Assembly: GCA_963662175.1 (NCBI GenBank)
Contig: OY759217.1
Coordinates: 12,774,562-12,838,561 of the forward strand
Reading direction: 5' to 3'
Length of the DNA stretch: 64,000 bases
DNA from: Aradus depressus
Lineage: Eukaryota; Arthropoda; Insecta; Hemiptera; Aradidae
Shown: positions 52,205 through 62,570 of the stretch, piece after piece
Numbering within the stretch: the first letter of the stretch is position 1
How the letters are laid out: each line of letters opens with the position of its first letter
Translations under genes and position numbers: made by a program
Notes under the pieces: model-generated
What the model was told of the DNA's origin: nothing
The model's database searches: none
Seen by the model: the letters and a program-made list of their open reading frames with translations, nothing else

Positions 52205-52745
52205 GTTTTTAGAGTTTTTATGTTAAGCCCCTCCACTGATCCCGCTCGTTCCTTCTGCTGAAATTTAATAAGTGTCGACTTTATGGGGTTTTATTTACAT
52301 ATGAAATTTCATGTCAATACATTCATTGGAAAAACAGTTATTAGAGGTCCCCTCTCTACCCCCCCCCCCCCCCCCCCCCCCCTTCTTTAGCTGATTTGAC
52401 TGACATTTGATAGGTATTGTCCTCATTGGGGTTTGACTTCAAATATGAAATTTCAATGATAGGTATTGTCCTTATGAGGTTCTGGTCACAAATATAAAAT
52501 TGCGTATCCATACATTCATTCTATCGGCAGTTATTACAGTTTTGGGTTATTAAGCCTTCGCCCTAATCCCCCTTACCTTTAGTCGATTTGGCTGAAAATC
52601 AATATGTGTCGTCGTTAGAGGTTTCTGGATTCACATGTAATATTTCGTGTTGATACATTAACTCTATCGGTAGTATTCGTATTCGCAGACATACTTTTAT
52701 GGTTAGAAAACATGAAATTTCCGACCGGTTACATAACTTGGAAAG
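52205..52745 (-). repeat. ATACATTCATT repeat, three modules, minus orientation
   Basis: CAATACATTCATTGG (52316), CATACATTCATTCTATCGG (52508) and GATACATTAACTCTATCGG (52651) mark three head-to-tail modules. C24 tract at 52359-52382. Confidence 0.8.
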
Positions 52746-53325
52746 TTAAAATTCACATCTGCATGTTTGCCATCAAGTTGATTGGTAGCCAATAAGTGTT
52801 TGATGTTATAATAACTGCACTTCTGAAAAGTGGAAAATATGATCAAACAGTATAAATGCTTCCCCACTGCTATAAATAAAAAACTTATATGGGATTCTGA
52901 TAATTGTCCAATGCAAATTGTATTAGGGGGTGAAGTTTGGGGCGCCATGTGCCTGTCCTACCGCCCCTCTACGAACTGACAACTGATATTGACGTAAATC
53001 ATGGTGATGTGCGTTTTGATGTGTATGTCCCCTGTCCTATGTCACCTGTATACTGAACAGTGACGTTCAATTGTGTCAAGCGGTGTCACTCAGTGAAAAG
53101 TTACCCGCTCTCACATGTCCCTTGCATCCCTGTTACTTCTGACAGACTCTGTTTGTCAATCCATCATTCATCTACTCATTCAGTTATTAACGACCATAAA
53201 AAAAAATAATAATAATAAACTGAGAATACATAATATACTTAATCAATTTTCATGTATGAAATTGAACAATTTTTCATTTTAACTTCAATTCATTAAAAAA
53301 AAAAAATACTTTTAAACACAAAACC
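52746..53325. other. Unique sequence
   Basis: No gene or repeat recognised. Confidence 0.45.
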
Positions 53326-53329
53326 TCAT

Positions 53330-53811
53330 ATCAGCTGGTGTCCCACATGGGAAATTCTGGGTCCGCTTCTCTATGTTGCAAGCATATCCAATAGCAATTT
53401 TAGCTACTAATAAATCGGCTGGGGACGCATCCAAATCTCTGGAGGAGCACTTACACCTTCTAGAGGGTTGGTTGCGTCTGTGGAAGATAAAAATAAATCG
53501 AGATCATATCCCTTCATGTTATATTCGCCTTGAGGTGCGGTGACTGGCCAACTGTATGGCTGAATAATGTCCCTCTGAAACACGACAAAGACGTAGGATA
53601 CTTAGGACTTGACAGACAACTGACTTGAAACAAACACGTTTCGTAGTGTCGAGTCTACAAATGAAAAAACGTTCTGGACTACTCAAAAGACTACTAGACA
53701 AGCGATCTCAACTTCGCCTCAACCATAAACTGATGGACAGATCAGAACTATCTGGACGTATGGTGTTCATCTCTGAGGTTCTGTGTGATAATACATTGAC
53801 ACTACAAACAT
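53330..53811 (+). pseudogene. Jockey reverse transcriptase fragment, heavily mutated
   Basis: Starts with SAGVPHGK followed by LGP-like bases (motif B region), then AILATNKSAGDASKSLEEHL and LLEGWLRLWKIKINRDH; after shifts, DWPTVWLNNVPLKHDKDVGY and LGLDRQLTWNKHV, then SGLLKRLLDKRSQLRLNHKL and finally IRTIWTYGVHL (TGA for W) GSV. This order is motif B to the WTYG box of Jockey-clade ORF2. The catalytic FADD box is missing: the segment between motif B and AILAT is shortened and reads AYPI. Several frameshifts and stops are present. No tail or TSD found, so the ends are approximate. Confidence 0.85.
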
Positions 53812-54394
53812 AGATTATTGATTATTCACAAGCTATGTGTAAGGGTGTCTTAATATCATAGTCACCCATAGATCGCAAACCCATTTTCACATTGTTACCC
53901 ATAGATCACTCATTTTCTAAGAAAATACAGTTTTTTTTTTTCATTCTCTCTCTTTTTTTTTTTTTTAATGAATCGAATATTTGAATTTTTCATAAATAAA
54001 ATAAATGAAACTTTTTCAATACACTAAAATTATATCCGAGGAATTCTGATATAAAATTCTGCTAGGTTTTTTTGGTAGAATTTCAGTCAAAATAACGCAA
54101 AAAAAAAAAAAAGAACCATCCATACTGAGGAGATAGAAATAAATGTCAGATAATCAATACATGATGTTACAATGTTACTTAAATGTATTAACAATATAGG
54201 CGATAATGTGTCGGTGGATATAATACATTGACACTCCAAATCCTCCTGACAGATCCAATTGGGATTACCAAGAGCCCAGTAGCGAAAATTTGGAGCTGTC
54301 ACGACTCCATTACTTTGCTAATTAATAACTAATAATAATAATAATATTCCCTAATTCAATTTTTATTCTAATTTAATAATAATCATATTTACTA
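53812..54394. other. AT-rich sequence with homopolymers
   Basis: T and A runs near 53933 and 54099; no gene. Confidence 0.45.
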
Positions 54395-54658
54395 ATAGTT
54401 AGTTATTATGACTCATGCTCTGGCGAGATCATATCGCGACGAAAGAGCGCTCTGATGAACACGAACCCGACTCTACTAGGGGAGTCAATATTTTGCCAAC
54501 CAATGTTTAGTTAGTTACCTTCGGTAGGGGTCTTAAACGAGGCTCGGACCTTCGCTCAACGTTCCAACCGAAGGACGACGTGCTCAACTCCTAGATACAA
54601 CACCTAAGGGCCTCAGCCGGGTTTCGAACCTGGGATCTTGAGCTCAGTAGGCAAGTAC
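54395..54658 (-). mobile_element. SINE, minus strand
   Basis: AGTTAGTTATTATGACTCATG, CGACGAAAGAGCGCTCTG, and the head GGCCTCAGCCGGGTTTCGAACC..GAGCTCAGTAGGCAAG. Several internal deletions. Confidence 0.85.
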
Positions 54659-55165
54659 GACCTTTAGTCGATTTGGCTGAAAATCAATAGGTGCATTCAT
54701 GTATTCATTTTATTGGAAGTTACCTTGTTCACAGACACACACTACGGACACAGACGCATAAGCAGACAGACATTTTTTTTTTCTTTCTCAGTTTTGGAAC
54801 CAGGGCAAAGCAAACTTCTTGCGGCAAAAAAGTTTTATTCTGTATTTTGTGTCGGTGATAGGGAATAGTAGTAGACAGCAGACGGAGATAGGGTATAATA
54901 GACACCAGTCGGTGATGGAGAATACTAAACACCACTAGATGATAGAGAATAGTAGACACCAGTCGGTGATTCTCTCGATGACAATAGAGTTTTACTGCCC
55001 AAGCTATGCAAAGTATGAGGAATATTTTTTAATTTAATTCTGTAAAAAGATAATGTCAAGAAGATATCTTCTTGCCACAAGAATGTAGTTATCTCCGCGT
55101 GAAATTCCGTTGAAACTCCGCATCAAATGTTTTACCGATTCATAACTACCCAAAATCGTTTTGTT
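54659..55165 (-). repeat. Dispersed repeat Y, inverted copy, plus ATACATTCATT end
   Basis: 54665-54760 is an ATACATTCATT repeat end. 54810-55090 is the complement of 28390-28650 (TTCTTGCGGCAAAAAAGTTT; GACACCAGTCGGTGAT three times; AAGATAATGTCAAGAAGATA). Confidence 0.75.
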
Positions 55166-55639
55166 TTTTTTGAATTAGACATATATAAAATTCAAACAAA
55201 TTCTTTGTCAAGACTTCTCCACAACATTTTCGCGTTTCTCAACTTCGAAGTTATTTTAATATAGTTGTGTTTCTGTTCTAGAAGAGAGAGATGTGATTGG
55301 ATGGGGCCAGTAGCCACGGAGGATCGCTAGTTACCCAGACATGGATGTGGTCTGACCTCTGTGGTCGGTCCACCAGGTGTTGGAAGTGGAACTATCATTA
55401 ACCCGAGAGGCACGCTTCCTCCAAAATGATGAGACACACTGTGGTCTCTCGGATAATGGTCCAGTACGACTCTCTAACAGGATCATCTTCTTCTCCAGAG
55501 TCAATTTACAGTTTATACTCTTCTAGCCCATGTTGAAAGATCTTGTGGTTCACAATAACTGTTGATACGAGTATACAACATTGGACTCACAGGTATTCTA
55601 ATTTCACTTTTGGTCAAGAACGAGAATGTTATTTGATGG
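55166..55639. other. Unique sequence
   Basis: Includes a minus-strand open stretch with SGEEDDPVRESYWTIIRETT (about 55400-55500), bounded by weak splice-like signals. Not strong enough to call an exon. Confidence 0.35.
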
Positions 55640-56060
55640 TAACTAAAAAAAAAAACCGTCGGTGAATCACCGGCAATTTACTTAGGTGTAGGTTTTATGG
55701 TTCATGCCCGGGCTTTAACTACGAGGTCATATCGCCTACTACCAGAGCGCTCTTCCGTCACTCTGGTGGACATGAGCCCGACTCTACTGTAGGAGTCTTA
55801 AATTTTGCCTACCCTAAATTTTTATTCACGTAGGGTAGGGGTCTTTAACCAGTACCTGACATCGTACAGTCTCGGGACCATCGCTTAACGTCCCATCCGA
55901 AGGACGGCGAGCTTAAGTTTATTTTACCTCCCAGATAAAATAAAAGAAGGGCCCGGCAATTTACTTCCCCAGCACGAATTATTTACGTTTTCGCTCCCCC
56001 ATCAAAGCCATTGGATCGTTAGGCTAAAACTGAATATTTCACTTACATAGTAGGTAGCTT
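55640..56060 (-). repeat. ATACATTCATT repeat interrupted by a SINE
   Basis: GTCGGTGAATCACCGGCAATTTACTT (to 55683) continues after the SINE as CCCCAGCACGAATTATTTACG (from 55967). Confidence 0.85.
55684..55954 (-). mobile_element. 5'-truncated SINE with 12-bp TSD, nested
   Basis: GGCAATTTACTT at 55672-55683 and 55955-55966. The insert runs from the TATGGTTCATGCCCGGGC end to CTTAAGTTTATTTTACCTCC, lacking the tRNA head. It shows the ATACATTCATT repeat is older than this SINE. Confidence 0.92.
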
Positions 56061-56444
56061 CTGATTCTGAAACGTTGGGGGTTGGAATTCGTGATTAATC
56101 GATATAACTATCGAAATTCATGTTTCAGAGTTTCGATAGTTCTATCGATTAATCTATCGAACAAGAAAAACAATCACCACTGCCGGGAAAAGAGTGCGGT
56201 TCCCATACTGTTGGCTATTCTGTCGGTAACCAAGAAAAGAGGTTTCGTCCGTTAATCAGTTCCTTTAAACTACTAGTTAATATATTTTTAATACATAGTT
56301 AATATGTTTTTATTTAAAAAAAATATTTTTATTGAGAAAAACAAGATTTTTATTAAAATGTATATTTCAGTTCATGTAAAATGAACAAGTACATAAACCC
56401 AAAATCTAGACTGAAAAAAGGTTATGTTAAAAATATCTATAGGT
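56061..56444. other. Unique sequence with ATCGAT-rich inverted stretch
   Basis: 56092-56165 has GATTAATCGATATAACTATCG and CGATAGTTCTATCGATTAATC, an inverted pair reminiscent of hAT-type subterminal repeats at 42.2 kb and 32.3 kb. Confidence 0.5.
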
Positions 56445-56795
56445 TAGGTTAGGTTTCATGACACATGCCCGCGCTTTAACTACGAGGTCATATCGTCTAC
56501 TACCAAAGCGCTCTTTCGTCACTCTGGTGAACATGACACCGACTCTACTGTGGGAGTCCTAAATTTTGCCTACCCTAAATTTTTATTCACCTAGAGTAGG
56601 GGTCTTTAACGAGTACCTGACATCGTACAGGCCCGGGACCATCGCTTAACTTCGCATTGAAGGACGGCGTGCTTAAGTTTATTTTACCTCCCAGATCAAA
56701 TAAACTAAGGGCCTCGGTCGGGTTACAAACCCATGATCTTGAGCTTAGAAGTCAAGCACGCATACCACTGGTACCCTCAAAAAAATATATATATA
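56445..56795 (-). mobile_element. SINE, minus strand, nearly full length
   Basis: From GGTTAGGTTAGGTTTCATGAC (tail) to CAAGCACGCATACCACTGG (head). B box altered to GGGTTACAAACCC. Confidence 0.88.
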
Positions 56796-57013
56796 TTTTA
56801 ATAAAATTTAGCATCATATGTGCTGTTTTATTTTGTGTCCCTAGGATCATCTGCTTGTGGTAAGATGGAAAATGAATAAATTAGGTGCCTATCTTATTCA
56901 CAAAGAATTTACAGTTCCTCCTTACAAGTATGGTGCATGTCATGTTTTTGTCGTCCCAGGAAAAAATAGTCAAAGAAGTGTAAAAATTCAGTAAACTTAT
57001 CATAAAATATAAA
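56796..57013. other. Spacer
   Basis: AT-rich; nothing recognised. Confidence 0.4.
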
Positions 57014-57026
57014 GAATATAGGTAGG

Positions 57027-57374
57027 TTAGGTTTGGTTTTATGACTCATGCCCGGGCTTTAACAACGAGGTCATATCGCCTACTACCAGAACGCTCTTTC
57101 GTCACTCTGGTGGACATGAGCCCGACTCTACTGTGGGAGTCCTAAATTTTGCCTACCCTAAATTGTTTTTCACCTAGGGTAGGGGTCTTTAACGAGTTAC
57201 CTGACATCGTACAGGCTCGGGACCATCGCTTAACGTCCCATCCGAAGGACGGCGTGCTTAAGTTTATTTTAATAAAATATTTAATAAAATAAACTAAGGG
57301 CCTCGGTCGGGTTACGAACCCACGACCTTGAGCTCAGAAGTCAAGCACGCATACCACTGAGCTACCGGCGCCCT
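57027..57374 (-). mobile_element. Full-length SINE, 348 bp, with 13-bp TSD
   Basis: GAATATAGGTAGG at 57014-57026 and 57375-57387. On the minus strand: head GGGCGCCGGTAGCTCAGTGG, core CCGTCCTTCGGATGGGACG, 3' end CATGAGTCATAAAACC. B box GGGTTCGTAACCC. Confidence 0.93.
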
Positions 57375-57387
57375 GAATATAGGTAGG

Positions 57388-57944
57388 ATATTGGAAAGTG
57401 CAAGACAGCTAATTTATTATTACAATCGATATTAAATAAAACTATCAATAATATTCGAAGGTCAAATCCTACCGATTAATCGATATCAATATCGATAGTT
57501 AGTAGACACTAGTTATGAGTGGACATTCTGCCGACCTGACATGTAGTCATGTTATATTTGTCAGATCCTTTGTGTCCTCTAGCTCTTCTACAAGTTTTAT
57601 TAGCCAGGTACCTCTCCATATATTACCCCGAAGTCAACTGTTCTTGTATTCATGGAGGGTTCCTGGACCCTTGAAGCCCTTTTATGTAAATTGAGAAAAC
57701 CATGAAAATTATATCCATCTAAACCCAACTTCTGCAATATTTTCGAAGTGAGTACTTCTACTAAAGAACACTGGCTCTCATTCTGCTGGCAGTAAAACCA
57801 TGTCTTCATACGGGGGAATATTTTGTTTGTACAAATGAAGTCTGCATAGAAGAGAAGTTCACTTTATTTTCTCAGCTACATATTATATTCAAATTTATTT
57901 ACTGCTTATCTGATCGATAATACATCCCCTAGCCATGTAGCCAT
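57388..57944. other. Unique sequence with ATCGAT-rich stretch
   Basis: 57420-57505 contains ACCGATTAATCGATATCAATATCGATAG. The rest has no recognised feature. Confidence 0.4.
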
Positions 57945-58330
57945 TATTGTACTTTCTTATACCAACCACCCTTACAGATTCCTCAATCTCTCTCTCTCTC
58001 TTTCCCTCCCCCGTCTCATACTATTATATTTCATACTGGCATTACTGGTTATATGAAAGTAATGTCAGTATTGAGACGGGGAGGGGGAAAGAGACGGATC
58101 TATGGCGCTATAACTTCGGTCTTATTGATTCCATCTCAAATGTAAGGACTTATTAGCGATTGGAAATTTAATAAGAAACATTTCGGGTAAGATCCTATTT
58201 TTCGATAGGACTAACCGTTTTCGGGTAAATCAAAGAAACGTTTAAAAATATATGTTTCAAAACTACATTTCAGGACGGTTATCGGCATGTATCTTGATAA
58301 TCGGAGGATCTACAAAAAAATCGTATTACT
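57945..58330 (+). repeat. Repeat X, diverged copy with inverted core
   Basis: CTTTCTTATACCAACCACCC, then CCCTCCCCCGTCTCATAC opposite GTATTGAGACGGGGAGGG, then GGTAAGATCCTATTTTTCGATAGGACTAACCG. Confidence 0.7.
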
Positions 58331-58814
58331 TATAAATTATTTATTTTAGTTTTCTCTACTATTAATAAATATAGAATAGTTTCATAACAATCGCAACCCC
58401 GCTTCATAAGTGACATAATTCAAAAAACGTCAATTTTTGGTTTATGTCACAAATGAGGTAAGAAAAATAATCTCCTTATTCAGGAAAAACGACACTTCTC
58501 TGGTTCCAGTAGATTCCTCTAGGGGGCAGTAAGTGTCTCTTTCAACAATGTAAAATGACCGCGAGTATAAACAACTGAAGTGACACATCTTGAGTTAGAG
58601 CAGTTGTCTTTCAACACTGGAGGCGGTTAGATTAACAGAAGTGTTGTATTTCGACTTGTGTCACTTTTACATAACAATGTTTGGGAGTTTTTCTGAGTTG
58701 TGTCGCTTTGATTTCCACTAAAAGGTAAGTGATTTTTGTTGAGTATGCTTGTGCAGTGACCTGAACTAATAAATACAATGTGTCATATTATGATGTTAGA
58801 AAGTGGAATAAAAG
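58331..58814. other. Unique sequence with CTCF-like site and splice-donor-like site
   Basis: CCTCTAGGGGGCAG at 58516-58529 matches 13 of 14 positions of the CTCF core as I know it. CACTAAAAG followed by GTAAGT at 58725 is a consensus donor. Together they could belong to an untranslated first exon, but no coding sequence supports it. Confidence 0.2.
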
Positions 58815-58912
58815 TTCATATCGCCTACTACCAGAGTCAACATGAGCCCAACTCTACTGTGGGAGTCCTAAATTTTCCCTACCGTAAATTTGTATTCGCC
58901 AAAGGTAGGTTT
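58815..58912 (-). mobile_element. SINE fragment, minus strand
   Basis: TCATATCGCCTACTACCAGAG, CATGAGCCCAACTCTACTG and CCTAAATTTTCCCTACCG. Confidence 0.75.
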
Positions 58913-58974
58913 CTCTCTCCATATAATGTTACTTATTGATAGTATAAAATATTTTTTGATACTGGTGATGGAAA

Positions 58975-59125
58975 TTCTATAATCTCTAGGTTGTAAAAAC
59001 GAAAAAAATAAATAGAAGAATAATATAGCTGCAGAAAAATATATTATTGTGAATTTAAAATGTTCTGAAAACAAGAAATATTATTTTCACACAAAGTCTT
59101 GCAGGAGTTAGACAATAGTGAGTTG
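58975..59125 (+). repeat. ~150-bp direct repeat, copy 1
   Basis: CTCTAGGTTGTAAAAACG through AATATTATTTTCACACAAAG. Copy 2 at 59396-59535. Confidence 0.85.
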
Positions 59126-59129
59126 GGCG

Positions 59130-59300
59130 AGGCCAGCCTCTCTTTTATTTTATATCGTTTCATGTTGATACACTCATTCTATCGAGAGTTATCGTGTTAA
59201 CAGACGCAGCCAGAAATTGTTTTTATAATTTTTCATCAAAAATTCGGGTGAAAACCTACAATTTCTGACCGATTACCTAACTTCATTGTAAATTAAAACT
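59130..59300 (-). repeat. ATACATTCATT repeat, fragment
   Basis: TTGATACACTCATTCTATCGA, GTTAACAGACGCAGCC and CCGATTACCTAACTTC. Confidence 0.65.
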
Positions 59301-59395
59301 TACCAAATTTGTGGCATCATATGAGTTCCAAAACCAGACAAGTATAATTCTCTATCTATTATATAATATCTATCTATTCTCTCTCTTGTTCTATA

Positions 59396-59550
59396 TTCTC
59401 TAGGTTGTAAAAACGAAAAAAATAAATAGAATAATAATATAGTTACAGAAAAATATATTATTGTGAATTTAAAAAGTTCTGAAAACTTCCAAGAAATATT
59501 ATTTTCATACAAAGTCTTGGAAATATGACAATGAAGGGAGTTACGACAAT
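59396..59550 (+). repeat. ~150-bp direct repeat, copy 2
   Basis: Same sequence as 58975-59125 with a short insertion (CTTCC) near 59487. Confidence 0.85.
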
Positions 59551-60677
59551 AGTGGCTCATATGAAAACACAATCTGACAAGGCAAACAGGCCCAGCGACT
59601 CATCATTGACGACTACCTCAAAGAGAGGATTTGGTTTTCATACAATTTCCTACCTTCTTGTTTTCAACATATTTAGTCTGTTCGCGACCATTGTTTTCAG
59701 TTGAAAGCGTCTTTTGTTCAAATTTAATTCACAAGAGGCGGTGAGTGGCACTTGAGGGTGAGGGGGGGGGGGGGGGCTTTTAAAGTACCCTGCCTCTTCT
59801 CTGCAAACGCATAAGGCATATATAAACGCAGAAGACAAAAGAAGGCTTAGTAACGAGGGGGGGGGGGGGGGGGGGGGGGGGGCCTCCACTGCTGAAAATA
59901 TCCCTAGAGACAGTGTAAACAAAAGCGGTTCGTTTCCATGTTTTCCTATTCGAATCCTTTTAAAGCTGTGGTCATCTTCTAGATTTATACTGGAGGGAGC
60001 CAGTGAAGACAAAAGAATATATGTAAAAGTTGGATTTAAGTATAGTCCGGAATGTGAGATATTTCAGTATGTTTGTATAGTATGTAAGCTTTTCTACTGT
60101 CAGAAATAATTTACATTTCGTTGTCTAATCTCGTTTATTAAACAAACACAAAGAGAACTTAGTATGGATGGGAAACTTTGTTATTTTTTAAAGACATTAT
60201 TAAATATAACAGCTTAAATGTGAAATCAGAGGGTCTTACAACTTGGGAAAAGTTACAAAGCACGTTCAACCCTCTCTGAACGTAACAACATGGTAAATGC
60301 CATTAAAGAGGAAAGGGTGTGAAAAAGAAATATCATAACAATAAGGTTACTTAACCACTACCTTTATACACTAAATACAAATCACAAATAATCAGTTAAA
60401 TTAAAAACAATACTACTGCTTAAGAGAAAATTTTAAAAAGCTCTTAAATAAAAAAATCAAAAGTAACTGAAATGAATAGAAAATAAATTAATAAACATTC
60501 AAAAACAGTGGTTAAAATTTAAAATCGTGAACGGATATTTTTGTATTTCCCTCCCTAAATTTTCCCTATTTTCTTTACTAAAAGGTTTTAATTTGTGTCA
60601 AACTTAAGTAAAAAGTTTTTACTGTTTATTATGTAGTCCAGTAGGAGCTCAACATTTAGGTCTTCATGGATTTGGAG
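59551..60677. other. Unique sequence with poly-G tracts
   Basis: G15 at 59762-59776 and G26 at 59857-59882; the proline-rich minus-strand frame 59650-60012 is a result of these. 60000-60670 is AT-rich with nothing recognised. Confidence 0.5.
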
Positions 60678-60685
60678 GATGGAGG

Positions 60686-61692
60686 CAGAGCCGGCTTTAC
60701 CTATAGTGCAGGGTGTGCAGCGCACACGGGCGCAGGGTCTCAGGGGACGCCGAGTGCCGCTCGCGACACCTCCAAAGATGCGTCGCTGGCGGCGCTCTCA
60801 AACACTCTGCGCCCGTGTCGTGGCCGACGCCGGGCGCGGTAGCTGTGGCGGTAGCAAAGCAAGGCGACCCACGAGCGGCTCCTTTACTCTACACAATAAC
60901 TTTTGTTTCAACGTGAAATCAACCTTAAAACAGATCATTAAAGATTATATTGGCGTAGTGTCCTATCGCTACCAAAGGCGCGTGTCGGTACCTGTTTTGA
61001 TTCGTTTAAAAACACGCCGATGATCATTGCGAATTCGGCTGTATTCGATTATTTCGTTAAACACTAATTAATGCCAATCTATTCAGTTCAACCAGCCTTA
61101 TTATCAATAATGTTGTTTAAAAGTATTTTCGCTAAGATTGTGGTGTATCCGTTTTACGTCTATAAACACTGAGAGAAAAAATTTCTGAAGCCAATTAAAT
61201 ATTAATTGAATCAAAAAAATATTAAATGAAATAGTCGCAAAAAAATATTTGTTTGATACGCGAAAATATTTATTTGATTTATTCGTTTGAATCAAATAAT
61301 ATGAATAGTTGTATCAAAGTAATTTTTAACAACTACAAAAAAATATTCATTAGAAATGAAATAATATATAATTTAGAACAGTATTAAATTATTGAATTAT
61401 AATAATATTTATTTGTATTACGTTGTATTACGAGCGTTCTGTAATGTAACTAGTTTTTAAATTAAATATTTTTGAAATAACTACAAAGTTGTGCTTTTTT
61501 ATTCTTGTAACCCCTTCCTTCCTAAATATACTTTTTACTCCTGTACCTATTGCTTCCCGACATCATTTAAAATTGCACCCGAATTTCCGTTTGAAAATAT
61601 AACTGTAAGTAATCCATTTTGACGGCGCGCCTACTAGAGGGCGCCAGGGTGTTGATTGCACACGGGCGCTACATGGGCTAGAGCCGCCTCTG
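60686..61692. mobile_element. hAT transposon, 1,007 bp, TSD GATGGAGG
   Basis: TIRs CAGAGCCGGCTTTACC and the complement of GGGCTAGAGCCGCCTCTG. GATGGAGG lies at 60678-60685 and 61693-61700. Subterminal CACACGGGCGC words occur in both ends. The left 250 bp are GC-rich; the interior is AT-rich and holds no transposase motif that I can see. A 114-codon arginine-rich frame (60679-61023) runs across the TIR and is not a gene. Confidence 0.92.
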
Positions 61693-61700
61693 GATGGAGG

Positions 61701-62570
61701 TGTCCCTCGAGTAGCTACCTGCTCAGTTTCTTGTTTTTTATTGAGTAGTATCGTTTTAAAGATCATACCAAGAACTGTTTAAAGATAATAGTATTTTTGA
61801 ATTTAAAAAACGTATTGAATGGGGGGAGGGGGGGGGGGGGGGGGGGTGTTAGTTTAAACGGATGGACTACTGGTGTACTTTTTTTTAAAAAGGGGTTGTG
61901 TGAGGCCAACCATTTTATATCGTTACATATTGATAGACTCATTCTATAGGGAGATACAGTGTTATCAGACAACTCAAAATCCGTTTTGGAACTCAAAGAG
62001 TTCCGAAACCAGAAAAGTATAATTTTTAGAATTTCTCAAAAAAAAAAAAAAAAAACATATTTCCATATCACTATTTTTTCCACCCGTAACGAAGTTTGAA
62101 ATCGGGCAAAAAATCGAAACATAAGATTTTAATCTCTTTCGACTCATCAATATCACACCTTGATTTCGAATCTATCACTTTTTTGGATAATGTCTGTATG
62201 TGTGTTTTTGAACAGGTTGTATCTACAATTTTGAACTTTTAAATCTTACTATAGCTTAAATAATCTCTTACTTAAGATCCTGTCTGCATTTTTACGAATA
62301 TATATTATAAAATTGTCATAAATGGAAAATGTTTTCACAAAATTTGTAAAATAAAACATTGAAAACACATTTCATATTGAATATTTTTTTTCGTAGGACG
62401 TCAGGTTTACGTGTACGTAACCATTATCAATTGGCTCCGATTTTTAGATTTTTGGAATGGTTATCAGAGTATGAGAAAACATGAAATTTCGGAGAAAACT
62501 CAACATAGAATTTCTGTTCTATTTATTACATAACTTCCCCTCTACTTAAGGGAAGTAAAAGGGTGGGATT
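61701..62570. repeat. Repeat scraps and poly-G
   Basis: G19 at 61828-61846. 61915-61970 and 62395-62545 are ATACATTCATT repeat pieces (TATTGATAGACTCATTCTATAGG; GAAAACATGAAATTTCGG). The rest is AT-rich. Confidence 0.5.

Noticed and set aside
55400..55510. Minus-strand acidic stretch (SGEEDDPVRESYW) as an exon
   Set aside because: Splice-like signals at the edges are weak and no neighbouring exon was found.
59650..60012. Proline-rich 120-codon minus frame
   Set aside because: The prolines come from two poly-G tracts; frame length depends on homopolymer length.
60679..61023. Arginine-rich 114-codon frame
   Set aside because: Starts in the TSD, crosses the hAT TIR and has no motif; overlaps another frame of equal quality.
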